Source: Alphaproteobacteria bacterium
GTDB lineage: Bacteria > Pseudomonadota > Alphaproteobacteria > UBA9219
NCBI GenBank assembly: GCA_028691835.1
Contig: JAQUYN010000021.1
Span: forward strand, 1 to 34,881
DNA: 34,881 nucleotides
Direction: 5' to 3'
In this document: one piece after another, positions 24,614 to 33,112 of the stretch
Position numbering within the stretch: the stretch's first letter is position 1
Layout of the letters: each line of letters starts with the position of its first letter
Translations under genes and position numbers: made by a program
Notes under the pieces: model-generated
What the model was told of the DNA's origin: nothing
Seen by the model: the letters and a program-made list of their open reading frames with translations, nothing else
Database searches by the model: none

Positions 24614-26050
24614 ATGTCAATGACACACAGCTCCAACGCCGCAACATGGCTGGACAGCACCGCTATCAACGAAACGCTCAACGAAGCCACAAATCTGGCT
24701 CAAAAAAACGATAAGCAACGCCTTCGTGAACTTCTTGCCAAAGCAGGAGAAGCCAAAGGCCTCGACAGTTTAGAAGTTGCGCTTCTGATGCAAACGGAAG
24801 ATCAAGATATTCTTGATGAAATGTATGCTTTAGCCAAAAAAATAAAGGAACAGATTTACGGGCGGCGCATTGTTCTCTTTGCCCCGATGTATGTCTCAAA
24901 CCTCTGCAAAAACGAGTGCCTCTATTGCGCTTTTCGCGCCAAAAATAAAGATCTTACGCGGCGCGCCCTAACGGGGGAAGAAATTGAAAACGAGGCCCGC
25001 ATTTTGGTCAATCAAGGGCACAAGCGCACGCTGATCGTTGCCGGAGAATCCTATCCTGCTGAACAGGGATTTGACTACATCATCGATGCGATCAACAGAG
25101 TCTATGCCGTCAAAGGCGACAAGCCCGGCGCTGAAATTCGTCGCGTCAATGTCAATCTGGCGCCATTAAGCGTCGAGGATTTCAAGAGGCTAGAAGATGC
25201 CAAGATAGGAACTTATCAGGCTTTTCAAGAAACCTATGATCGCTCGGTTTATGCTCAGGTTCACACGGGTGGAAAAAAGCGCGACTTCGATTGGCGCGTC
25301 ACGGTGATGGATCGTGCGATGGAGGCCGGAATTGGCGATGTCGGCATGGGTGTTCTTTATGGCCTTGCTGATTGGCGGTTCGATACCTTAGCTCTGCTTA
25401 AGCACGTTAAACATTTGGAAGAGACCTTTGGCATCGGATGTCATACGCTTAGCGTCCCTCGCCTTGAACCAGCGCACGGGTCCGAACTGGCTTCTCACTC
25501 GAAATACGCCGTATCGGATCATGACTTCAAAAAAATCGTCACAATCCTGCGCCTTGCTGTTCCTTATACAGGCATGATTATGTCCACACGAGAGGACTCG
25601 GAAATGCGTCAAGCAACGCTCGAACTCGGCGTTTCACAAATCTCCGCAGGAAGCCGCACCAACCCCGGCGGTTATGCCGAGGCGGCCGCTTCAGGGAAAT
25701 TCGACGAAAGCCAGTTCCAACTTGGCGATCATCGTCCCTTGGACGAAGTCATCAAAGACTTGACTGAAAGAGGCTTTATCCCATCCAACTGCACCGCCTG
25801 CGATCAACTTGGCCGCATGGGTGAAAAGTTTATGCCCTTTGTGCGCTCTGGAAAAATCAAGAACCATTGCACGCCCAATGCGCTTTCGACATTTTTGGAA
25901 TACCTGATCGATTATGCTTCGCCGGAAACAAAGAAAACGGGTCAGGCTCTGATCGCCAGCATGATGGAGTCTATGCCGGAAAGCACAAAACAAAGGACGC
26001 AACAGCTTCTTGACAATGTCAATGTCGGCCAACGCGGCTGCCTTTGCTAG
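24614..26050 (+). CDS. hydG: [FeFe] hydrogenase maturase HydG, tyrosine lyase
   Basis: HydG is the radical SAM enzyme that cleaves tyrosine to give the CO and CN ligands of the H-cluster. The SAM cluster ligands are C98, C102 and C105 (CKNECLYC), inside a ThiH-like barrel (YGRRIVLFAPMYVSNLC). The family-specific C-terminal motif C393-x2-C396-x22-C419, which holds the second cluster where the product complex forms, is intact (CTACDQLGRMG...KIKNHC). Length 478 is normal. It stands alone and divergent from the rest of the hydrogenase operon. The start is ATG 24614, with only a weak upstream signal; ATG 24620 is also in frame. Confidence 0.96.
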   Translation: MSMTHSSNAATWLDSTAINETLNEATNLAQKNDKQRLRELLAKAGEAKGLDSLEVALLMQTEDQDILDEMYALAKKIKEQIYGRRIVLFAPMYVSNLCKNECLYCAFRAKNKDLTRRALTGEEIENEARILVNQGHKRTLIVAGESYPAEQGFDYIIDAINRVYAVKGDKPGAEIRRVNVNLAPLSVEDFKRLEDAKIGTYQAFQETYDRSVYAQVHTGGKKRDFDWRVTVMDRAMEAGIGDVGMGVLYGLADWRFDTLALLKHVKHLEETFGIGCHTLSVPRLEPAHGSELASHSKYAVSDHDFKKIVTILRLAVPYTGMIMSTREDSEMRQATLELGVSQISAGSRTNPGGYAEAAASGKFDESQFQLGDHRPLDEVIKDLTERGFIPSNCTACDQLGRMGEKFMPFVRSGKIKNHCTPNALSTFLEYLIDYASPETKKTGQALIASMMESMPESTKQRTQQLLDNVNVGQRGCLC

Positions 26051-26182
26051 GACATTTTTTTAAGCTGACGGTACGTTCAACTCAAATACACACCGTTCTG
26101 ATCGTCTGCAACGAAAACGTGGAGTTCTCTCGCTATCCCTGTTTTTCTGCAGACGGCCAGAGCCATTTGCACCAGAGCCACC

Positions 26183-26791
26183 ATGCTTCAGCTTCTCGAA
26201 CACCCCCTCATCTTCATTACTAATCTTGGGGATAGTGGCCTTTTGACGGCGCTGTCGTTCTTTTGTTCCGTCTATTTATACCTGACAGGCAACATCCGTG
26301 TCGCTGGGATTCTGGTCGGCGCCACATTTTTGTGTCTGGCAACCATGACGGTATTGAAAATTTATTTCTTCGGATGCCCCTCCTTATCTCCCACAATTCA
26401 CATCAAATCCCCAAGCGGCCATGCCGCCATGGGGGCCGCCATTTACGGAACTTTGGCCTTCATCGTTGCCAAGCGTTTTTCCGGGTTTTGGCGTGGGCTC
26501 ACCCTCGCAAGCGCTCTTGTGCTGATTTTATTGATTGCGCTCTCGCGGATACACCTTCACACCCATACCTCGAATGAGGTCCTACTGGGGCTCTTTATAG
26601 GCGGCAACATCGCCTTACTCTCTGCTCATTTTCTTCGGTCTGTTACGCAGGTCACGTTCCGCATCAGGTATCTCGCCCTTGCTGCCTGTGTTGCCTTGCT
26701 CTTCTTGTATGGCATCCGCACCCCAGCAGAACCCCTTATCCAAAAAATCGCCGTGCTGTTATACCAGCGGGCCTATGAATGGACTCAGTGA
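26183..26791 (+). CDS. PAP2-family membrane phosphatase
   Basis: A 202-residue integral membrane protein with about five or six hydrophobic helices. PAP2 motif 2, PSGHA (about 75-79), and motif 3, SRIHLHTHTSNEVLLG, are visible; the last acidic residue is E in place of the usual D. The first motif (KxxxxxxRP) is degenerate (LKIYFFGCP), so activity is plausible, not certain. Members dephosphorylate lipid phosphates such as undecaprenyl pyrophosphate or phosphatidic acid. It lies 130 nt after hydG in the same direction but with a gap that holds no feature I can name, and it ends at a terminator. Confidence 0.8.
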   Translation: MLQLLEHPLIFITNLGDSGLLTALSFFCSVYLYLTGNIRVAGILVGATFLCLATMTVLKIYFFGCPSLSPTIHIKSPSGHAAMGAAIYGTLAFIVAKRFSGFWRGLTLASALVLILLIALSRIHLHTHTSNEVLLGLFIGGNIALLSAHFLRSVTQVTFRIRYLALAACVALLFLYGIRTPAEPLIQKIAVLLYQRAYEWTQ

Positions 26792-26827
26792 AAGGGCCGT
26801 TCTCACTCACTCGCTCTGCGCCTCACA

Positions 26828-26856
26828 CGCCCCTTGCCGGACGGGCGCTTTGTTTT
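26828..26856 (+). terminator. Rho-independent terminator after the PAP2 gene
   Basis: CGCCC-(10)-GGGCG followed by CTTTGTTTTT, 37 nt after the stop. Confidence 0.5.
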
Positions 26857-27041
26857 TAAAAGAGAGGTCTGTCCGGCGAGAGGATCCCTCCTCGCAACCG
26901 CTCGTGACCTGATGGGATGCTTTCATTCGAGGGTTGGTATTACATGAAAACCTGCACTTTTGCCTGTGATAAAACAGGCCACGAAAGGGCTATACAACTG
27001 AGCACGCTTCATTATGATAAGGCTTGTTTCCTTTCACATAG

Positions 27042-28532
27042 ATGGCGTTTCTGATGAACCTTGAGTCTTTCTCCACAAACACACCCTCGCAAGAAAATGG
27101 GGATCACCTTTATCATCAAGGAATGCAGGCGGCTCAAACTGGCGATGACCAAAGGGCCCTTTCCCTTCTTCAGCAAGCCATGGAGGCTCTGCCCCAACGT
27201 GGCGACATTGCCTATAATTACGGGGTTCTTCTCCAACAAGCGGGGCGCATAGACGACGCCATTGCCACCTGGCAACGCGCAAGCAAACACAGCCCCCAGC
27301 ACAGCGTGATTTGGACCAATTTAGCCTTAGCGCTCACATTGAGCGGACAATGGGAAAAGGCGCAAGAAACCTATACCCAAGCCCTTGCCCTTCATCCACA
27401 GTGCCGAGACTTGCTTTATCACTATGCGCTTTTCTTGAATAAAATGGGCAATCTCGATCAGAGCCTCGCCACATTCAAGACCTTGCTGGACGCCACCCCC
27501 CAAGACCAAGCCGCACTTATGAATGCAGGCAAAACAGCCAAAGCCGCAGGCCAATTCTCGCAAGCCGTCACCTATTATGACAGGGCCATCAACAGCGGCG
27601 GCCCACATACGGCATTGGCCTATTTCAACCGCGCCAACCTTCTTTTACTGCAAGGGCAATGGCGCAATGGGTTTACGGATTACGAATGGAGATTAAAACT
27701 TTCCGATGCGCCGCCAGCCCCTTGGGGATTGCCATCCTTTCATGACTCCCTTCCCCGAGGATCGCGCCTTTTGTTATGGAGCGATCAGGGCCTTGGCGAC
27801 GCCTTAATGTTTTTACGTTTTGCGCCCCTCCTCGCAGCGCGCGGGTATGCCGTGTTCCTCTTCGTTCAAACACCACTGAAGACCTTGTTGACAGGATCCC
27901 TTTCTGTTCAGGGAGTCTTTGATCCAACAGATGCGCCCGTCCCCATGGATGCGGCTTTGGCCATAGGAAGCCTGCCTCACATTCTGCAATGCGACCCTGT
28001 GACTTCATGGCAGGGCCCCTATATCGTCGCACCGCCCATCCCGTCCTCTCCCCTTCCGCCACGGGGAACATCCCAGCGCATAGGCCTCGTTTGGGCTGGA
28101 AATCCAAAACATGAAAACGACCGAAATCGCAGCAGCAGCCTTCAGGATATAGCCCCGCTGTTGAATCAAACCGACACAGAATGGTTCAGTCTTCAAGTCG
28201 GCTCACGCGCCGAAGATATCGCTAAAGAAGGGTTTCAAAACCGTATCGTCGATCTTTCCGAGAGTCTGACCGACTTTGCCGTCAGCGCTGCGGTCATAAG
28301 AGATCTTGATCTTATCATCACCGTCGATACGGCAATCGCCCATTTGGCAGGCGCCATGGGAAAACCCGTTTGGACCCTTCTTCCCAAAATGAATGGCGAT
28401 TGGCGATGGGGCCCAGCGGGTGAAACAACCTTTTGGTATCCATCGATGCGTCTTTACCGTCAGAAACAGGCGGGGTCTTGGGCAGAGTCCATATCAGAGA
28501 TGGGAAAAGACCTACATAAAACGAAGCTATAG
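27042..28532 (+). CDS. TPR protein fused to a GT9/GT41-like glycosyltransferase domain
   Basis: The N-terminal half (about residues 20-210) is made of tetratricopeptide repeats, seen in the recurrent pattern AYNYGVLLQQAGRIDDAI, WTNLALALTLSGQWEKA, LYHYALFLNKMGNLDQSL and ALMNAGKTAKAAGQFSQAV. The C-terminal half resembles heptosyltransferase-type (GT9) domains: LLLWSDQGLGDALMFLRFA, IGLVWAGNPKHENDRNRS, VDLSESLTDFAV and LIITVDTAIAHLAGAMGKP are typical. Such fusions probably act on proteins or surface glycans; the substrate is unknown. No signal peptide. ATG 27042 was used; ATG 27054 is also possible. Confidence 0.87.
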   Translation: MAFLMNLESFSTNTPSQENGDHLYHQGMQAAQTGDDQRALSLLQQAMEALPQRGDIAYNYGVLLQQAGRIDDAIATWQRASKHSPQHSVIWTNLALALTLSGQWEKAQETYTQALALHPQCRDLLYHYALFLNKMGNLDQSLATFKTLLDATPQDQAALMNAGKTAKAAGQFSQAVTYYDRAINSGGPHTALAYFNRANLLLLQGQWRNGFTDYEWRLKLSDAPPAPWGLPSFHDSLPRGSRLLLWSDQGLGDALMFLRFAPLLAARGYAVFLFVQTPLKTLLTGSLSVQGVFDPTDAPVPMDAALAIGSLPHILQCDPVTSWQGPYIVAPPIPSSPLPPRGTSQRIGLVWAGNPKHENDRNRSSSLQDIAPLLNQTDTEWFSLQVGSRAEDIAKEGFQNRIVDLSESLTDFAVSAAVIRDLDLIITVDTAIAHLAGAMGKPVWTLLPKMNGDWRWGPAGETTFWYPSMRLYRQKQAGSWAESISEMGKDLHKTKL

Positions 28533-28644
28533 CACTTATTTCTTATATCTGTTAAGCTCTTGTTCACACCTTCTTGTATGAAAGATGATGTGATTTTATC
28601 ACAATTTTAGTTGAGCCTTTCAAAATTTGTTAAGGAGAATAGTT

Positions 28645-29733
28645 ATGACGTTGTCAAAAAGCATAATCACACTCTTGGTCTTCTCCCCCGTCTTGGCTGC
28701 GTGCGCAACACAACCTCTCCAAAAAGAATTGGGGCCCTCTTCCCATTACATGTGCGGCGAAACACCTTTATCCATCTTCAGCGGTGGCAAGGATGATACT
28801 TTGCAAATCAACGTGAGTGGGGACACCTTTCCGGTCCTTTCTTCCAAGACCATTTATGGCCTAAAATATGAAGACATAGCCGCAACACCCACGCTCTCCT
28901 TTTGGGACAGAGGCAATACTGCCATTCTTGAAATTGCCGGAAAAACTTATCCAGCTTGTCAAAAAGTCCAACATCCAAACGACATGAACATTAAGAACTA
29001 TCGGGCCATTGGCAATGACCCAGCATGGTATTTAGTTATCCGCAACGGCAAAGTTATTTTCAGCTCGATGTATCGCGAAAAAATTGTCACAGCCGATCTT
29101 CCTGAACCAAGCCCAACAGCTTCAGGCCAAAGCTATGCGTTTAAAACAGGCACACAAGACATGCGCATATCCCTTGCAAGCAAAGCTTGTCAGGATACAT
29201 TGACATCCCGCCTCTATCCCGATCAAATCAGCGTCCTCTTTCAAGGCACGGAGCTGACCGGATGCGGCAACCGAATTTCGGGTTCACAGGCCGATACAGA
29301 ATTCCATTCTATTGCTATTGCCACAACTCAACCCGATATAAATCCGGCACCAACGCCCCCTTCTGTAGTCCCAACTTTCACCAAGAAAATATGGGCCGCC
29401 CGACAAATTGACGGGATCAACGTCCTGACCCCAGCGTACCTAACTCTGGCCATGAGCGACGAAGGCTTGTTCCTTGTTAATGGCGGGTGCAACCAATTCT
29501 CAGGCACGTACAAAATCAACGACAAAGTCCTGACCATCGATCCCAAAATGGTCAAAACGAAAAACACCTGTACGACAGACCTGATGAAACAAGAAAAGAT
29601 TTTCGTGGGTATCTTGCAAGCAAGCACCTTGATTGATCTGCGCGACGACACGTTGATCATCAGCACGCCCCATCGGAAAACCATCACCTTTACGCAAAGT
29701 GATGAGGCGGATCCTTTGACCATCATGCCGTAA
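28645..29733 (+). CDS. Lipoprotein with MliC-like, COG3650-like and META (HslJ-like) domains
   Basis: The start ATG 28645 follows AAGGAG at good spacing. The leader MTLSKSIITLLVFSPVLAAC ends in lipobox LAAC, so this is a lipoprotein anchored at the inner or outer membrane. Three regions follow. Residues of about 30-120 resemble the lysozyme inhibitor MliC domain (YMCGETPLSIF, LSFWDRGNTAILEIAGKTY, C). A middle region (RAIGNDPAWYLVIRNGKV to TELTGCGNRIS) resembles COG3650. The C-terminal about 110 residues are a META domain (VNGGCNQFSGTYK, KNTCTTDLMKQEKIF). An envelope-protection role, including lysozyme inhibition, is suggested but not shown. Confidence 0.8.
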   Translation: MTLSKSIITLLVFSPVLAACATQPLQKELGPSSHYMCGETPLSIFSGGKDDTLQINVSGDTFPVLSSKTIYGLKYEDIAATPTLSFWDRGNTAILEIAGKTYPACQKVQHPNDMNIKNYRAIGNDPAWYLVIRNGKVIFSSMYREKIVTADLPEPSPTASGQSYAFKTGTQDMRISLASKACQDTLTSRLYPDQISVLFQGTELTGCGNRISGSQADTEFHSIAIATTQPDINPAPTPPSVVPTFTKKIWAARQIDGINVLTPAYLTLAMSDEGLFLVNGGCNQFSGTYKINDKVLTIDPKMVKTKNTCTTDLMKQEKIFVGILQASTLIDLRDDTLIISTPHRKTITFTQSDEADPLTIMP

Positions 29734-29873
29734 AAAGGCGCCGCTGTCCTCGTAAACAGCTATGGCAGCTCACGATAAGGAAAGAGGCTTGCGCGGGCGA
29801 TAAAAATGCAAGAGTCAGCGCCGACAAAGCGATAAATCTTGCGATTGCTTCGTGACAGACCTAAAGTCCGTCC

Positions 29874-31283
29874 ATGAAAAATAAGGATTCCCTCTTCTTT
29901 TGCGCTGTCGGGGGTAGTGGTATGTTACCGCTTGCCATGATGATGCGGGCGCGTGGGTTTGACGTGGCCGGATCAGACCGTGCGCACGATCAAGGACGAA
30001 CGCCAGAACGCTTTGCCTTGATCCGCGACTATGGCATCACCCTTTTTCCGCAAAACGGAAGTGGCATCACAGAGAAGACAGGCCGTGTTGTTGTTTCCAC
30101 CGCCGTTGAAAAAACGGTTCCCGATTATCAAGCCGCCCTTCGCCACCATATACCCATCGTTCACCGGGCCGCTTTGTTGGCCGAGATTTTTAACGCTGCG
30201 CATATACGCATAGCCGTTGCGGGAACAAGCGGAAAATCGACGACAACGGGCATGATCGGTTTTCTTCTACACAAAGCGGGCGCAAACCCGACCGTCGTGA
30301 ATGGCGCGGTGATGAAAGATCTTGTGACGCCCGAAAGCCCGATAGCGAGCGCCGTTGTCGGCGATCCTGAACTGTTCATTGCCGAGGTGGATGAAAGCGA
30401 CGGTTCGATTGAAAACTTTACGCCAAGCATTGCTGTGCTTAATAACATCGCCCTCGACCACAAAAGCATGGATGAGCTGCGCGAGCTGTTCAGCACGTTT
30501 CTCGGCAAAGCCGCACATTGCGTGGTTAATCTGGATAACACGGAAACAGCGGCGCTTGCCGCCACCTGCTCCGATAAAACGCGTATCACCTATAGCCTGA
30601 CAGACCCCGCCGCTACGCTTATCGCAAGCGCCGCGCAATTTCAGCCCAACCAGATGAGCTTTACCGTCACACACACACCAACGGGCGCACAGGCCGATGT
30701 AACGCTTTACGTTACGGGCTACCACAATATATCAAATGCTCTGGCCGCACTGGGGGCCGCACTCGCTTTTGGCTTAACACTTGAAACTGCGGCACAAGCT
30801 TTAACCGGATTCACAGGTATCACCCGCCGCCTTGATGTTTTGGGTTCGGCTCAAGGCATCACCGTGATTGACGACTTTGCGCACAACCCCGACAAGATCG
30901 CCGCAACTTTGCGCACGCTGCACCAATTTGAAGGGCGCTTACTTATTTTGTTCCAGCCACACGGTTATGGGCCTTTGCGCCTGATGCGCGAAGACTTGAT
31001 AGCGTGCTTTGCCAACGGACTTACCGAACAAGATGAGCTGTTCTTGTGCGATCCCCTCTATCTCGGCGGCACAACGTCTCGTGAAGTGGGCAGCGCCGAC
31101 ATCGTCGCAGGTGTGATCCGCAAAGGCCGTAAAGCCACCCATAAACCGACACGTGAAGAAGCCGCCGCCTGCCTGATCCGCATGGCCCAAAAGGGGGATC
31201 GCATTGTGATTATGGGCGCTCGCGACGATACCCTTCCCAAGCTTGGCCGCGAGATTTTGTTCCATCTGGAAGCACGAGGATGA
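29874..31283 (+). CDS. Orphan MurC-like Mur ligase
   Basis: A 469-residue Mur ligase. The N-terminal Rossmann domain (AVGGSGMLPLAMMMRARG) matches the UDP-muramate binding domain of MurC and Mpl. The central ATPase has P-loop GTSGKSTTT (about 117-125), EVDESDGSIENF and NNIALDHKS; the C-terminal domain has IDDFAHNPDKI and FQPHGYGPLRLM. The MurC P-loop is normally GTHGKTTTT, and here HGKT is SGKS, so this is not a canonical MurC. It stands alone, away from any division or cell-wall gene. It could be a Mpl-type recycling ligase or a ligase making a peptide cap on another sugar. Function is an inference from fold. Confidence 0.8.
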   Translation: MKNKDSLFFCAVGGSGMLPLAMMMRARGFDVAGSDRAHDQGRTPERFALIRDYGITLFPQNGSGITEKTGRVVVSTAVEKTVPDYQAALRHHIPIVHRAALLAEIFNAAHIRIAVAGTSGKSTTTGMIGFLLHKAGANPTVVNGAVMKDLVTPESPIASAVVGDPELFIAEVDESDGSIENFTPSIAVLNNIALDHKSMDELRELFSTFLGKAAHCVVNLDNTETAALAATCSDKTRITYSLTDPAATLIASAAQFQPNQMSFTVTHTPTGAQADVTLYVTGYHNISNALAALGAALAFGLTLETAAQALTGFTGITRRLDVLGSAQGITVIDDFAHNPDKIAATLRTLHQFEGRLLILFQPHGYGPLRLMREDLIACFANGLTEQDELFLCDPLYLGGTTSREVGSADIVAGVIRKGRKATHKPTREEAAACLIRMAQKGDRIVIMGARDDTLPKLGREILFHLEARG

Positions 31284-31288
31284 GGCCT

Positions 31289-31494
31289 CAGGGCCCCGAA
31301 CTCAGATTAAAAAACAGTAAATGGGATGCCAGCCTTCGCTGGCATGACGACTCCTTTTGGCTCATACAGGTCAACTTTCCGCTGATTTTGGTAATAATAG
31401 CAACAACAAAAACCGTCATGCCAGCGAAGGCTGGCATCCCATTTGTTTTTGGTAGCCATTATTCATATTTTGTTTACCTCAGTTCGGGGCCCTG
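31289..31494. repeat. Nested inverted-repeat element (REP/MITE-like)
   Basis: Outer arms CAGGGCCCCGAACT (31289-31302) and AGTTCGGGGCCCTG (31481-31494) are a perfect 14-bp inverted repeat. Inside them, 31319-31349 and 31414-31444 form a perfect 31-bp inverted repeat with a 64-nt loop. Each inner arm contains the palindrome ATGCCAGC-CTTC-GCTGGCAT, the dispersed proteobacterial repeat that gives MPAKAGIP when translated. Both strands can form large hairpins. The first arm begins six bases after the stop of the Mur ligase, so it may also stop transcription there. Confidence 0.85.
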
Positions 31495-31605
31495 CATGAG
31501 GCCTCCATTTTTTGCCTAAAAAAGAGGCAAATGGGGCTGTTTTTATCCGTTTTTGGAAAAGGGGGCGAGAAGCTCCCAAAACGAACCGCCGTAAAGGCCC
31601 CTGAG

Positions 31606-31682
31606 AGGCCCGTAGGCGCGTTGAAACAAGACCCCTGCTAGGGGTGTAGCTTGGCATGTGAAATGTCGCACTCTACGGGCCT
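31606..31682. ncRNA. Candidate structured RNA or cis-acting hairpin
   Basis: A perfect 10-bp outer stem, AGGCCCGTAG (31606-31615) with CTACGGGCCT (31673-31682), encloses a second perfect hairpin ACCCCT-GCT-AGGGGT (31631-31645) and an internal palindromic stretch. The strand is not known: reading the minus strand, a GGGAGC-TTCTC-GCCCCC-TTTT hairpin (about 31561-31576) follows and could be its terminator. It matches no RNA family I recognise (not tmRNA, SRP RNA or RNase P). The surrounding 31505-31809 holds no supported CDS. Confidence 0.4.
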
Positions 31683-31809
31683 TAAAATGGGATTTATCCA
31701 TTCTTGGTTAACGCCCGTTCGCAGGACACTCCCTGTTCACATCAAAATCGGGCGCAAGACTTCCTTGACATTCAAAGCCCCAAGCCGTACCAAGAGGCCC
31801 TTATGGTGT

Positions 31810-31896
31810 GCCCAGATGGCGGAATTGGTAGACGCGCAGGTTTCAGGTATCTGTGGCAGCAATGTCGTGGAAGTTCGAGTCTTCTTCTGGGCACCA
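31810..31896 (+). tRNA. tRNA-Leu (anticodon CAG)
   Basis: The 87-nt sequence starts GCCCAGATGG and ends CTGGGCACCA; the acceptor arms pair (GCCCAGA with TCTGGGC). The D arm has GGTAGACGCG, the anticodon arm CAGGT-TTCAGGT-ATCTG gives CAG, a long variable arm marks a class II tRNA, and the T loop is GTTCGAGTC. CCA is encoded. Confidence 0.95.
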
Positions 31897-31898
31897 TT

Positions 31899-31920
31899 CA
31901 CCGAAGCTAACGCTTCGGTG
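31899..31920 (+). terminator. Terminator-like hairpin after tRNA-Leu
   Basis: CACCGAAGC-TAAC-GCTTCGGTG, a perfect 9-bp stem starting 2 nt after the tRNA. The following run is only partly T-rich. The 200 bp to the next gene hold nothing else I can support. Confidence 0.55.
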
Positions 31921-32102
31921 GAAGCAAAAGTTCTTATTTTCTAAGACGTTGTAACCAGTTCAAAAAACTCCGAAATTTTTTGACTACAGATGGCTTTTTC
32001 AATTTTTTCGATGCGCAGCAAAGCGTTGGGTAGTTCAATTCCATTTGGGTTGTTTCTTATAACCCACTCTGAATCGCTTCCTCATACATTTTCAAGATAC
32101 TA

Positions 32103-32837
32103 TTAAGTTGGTGAACAGTCTTTTGTTGACCTACGTAAACGAGAGAAAAGGGCGTTACCTCTTACCTTTCGGAAAATGTCGCCAACAGTTTCTTGAAAGA
32201 GATAGCCTCTGACCCGTTTTTCTTCTAAATTCCCCTTAGCATCCAACTCCATTTGGATCGAATAAGGTTTAATCAGCTTATAACGTGAAGGATAAGGGCC
32301 GTGTTTAAACCCACAATTTTCTGCTCCTGCCCATATAATATCCTTAGCCTTAACCCAGAAAACAGGATGTCTCGGGTAAGGAGGGCGCGTGTTTGGCGAA
32401 AGTAAAACTGTTGGCAATTTGACAACTTTTCCAAAATCTAGAAACAATCGAGTAACAGCCTCCGTTTCACCGGCAGCATTTGTTGCCCCCCAAGAAGAGG
32501 TGAAGTTCTGGTCAACAACCGTAAGGCTCGCTGCCGCTAACCCAGACCATTGCTGTTGAATTTTTTGAGTTACTTGATTTTCGGCGGCAGAAGGGCTCAC
32601 CGTTCCCTCTAGATCTTTTACATCGTAGGGAAAAGTTACCGTTGGAACATGAAGCCATGGGGGACGCTCCTTTTGATGCATTCTGTTGCCCTTCTCACTT
32701 GAACGCATCCCTGACCTGTACTCATTCAAAAAATTAACGCCTCGCACACAAATATAAGTATCACCCCCAACTTCGGCGGCGACTGCTAACCAGCAATGCA
32801 TAATTCCTGAAAGGGGCGGATCTACTTTGTTATTCAT
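32103..32837 (-). CDS. Unknown protein next to tRNA-Leu
   Basis: The protein (about 244 residues) begins MNNKVDPPLSGIMHCWLAV. It contains FPYDVKDLEGT, then WSGLAAASLTVVDQNF and a basic C-terminus (RKVRGNALFSRLRRSTKD). I recognise no family, membrane helix or signal peptide. The start at ATG 32837 is preferred to the longer frame at 32888, whose first residues look non-coding, but the ribosome-binding signal is weak. The gene and its neighbours are more AT-rich than the hydrogenase region, consistent with acquired DNA beside a tRNA gene. Confidence 0.6.
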   Translation of the reverse strand: MNNKVDPPLSGIMHCWLAVAAEVGGDTYICVRGVNFLNEYRSGMRSSEKGNRMHQKERPPWLHVPTVTFPYDVKDLEGTVSPSAAENQVTQKIQQQWSGLAAASLTVVDQNFTSSWGATNAAGETEAVTRLFLDFGKVVKLPTVLLSPNTRPPYPRHPVFWVKAKDIIWAGAENCGFKHGPYPSRYKLIKPYSIQMELDAKGNLEEKRVRGYLFQETVGDIFRKVRGNALFSRLRRSTKDCSPT

Positions 32838-32979
32838 GCAATGAAATTTCCAGAAAAGTTTATAAAAATCTGAGCTATTATACCACAAACTGAACGCTAA
32901 ATTTTACTTTCATGCTATCATAGAAACGTAAAAATCTTAACCATAACAAACCAGAATCAGCGCAAAACTTCTAAGACCT

Positions 32980-33111
32980 TCAGAAGAAGGGCCTACTTCT
33001 AGACACCTGATTTTTATCAAGATTATTTAGGATTGCGCCCCACTCAACCATTGTGTTAATGACTTCGTGGGCGTCTGAATAGTTCGATATAAGTCCATTT
33101 GGGCGCACCAT
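32980..33111 (-). CDS. Possible 43-residue protein or gene remnant
   Basis: ATG 33111 begins one base after the stop of the peptidase gene. The product MVRPNGLISNYSDAHEVINT, then MVEWGAILNNLDKNQ, ends at a TGA at 32980. Its composition is protein-like and its spacing suggests coupling, but the length is short. It might be the first part of a decayed gene. Confidence 0.3.
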   Translation of the reverse strand: MVRPNGLISNYSDAHEVINTMVEWGAILNNLDKNQVSRSRPFF

Positions 33112-33112
33112 T

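Noticed and set aside
30267..30725. Minus-strand frame inside the Mur ligase gene
   Set aside because: It is antisense to conserved Mur ligase motifs and is explained by the codon usage of that gene.
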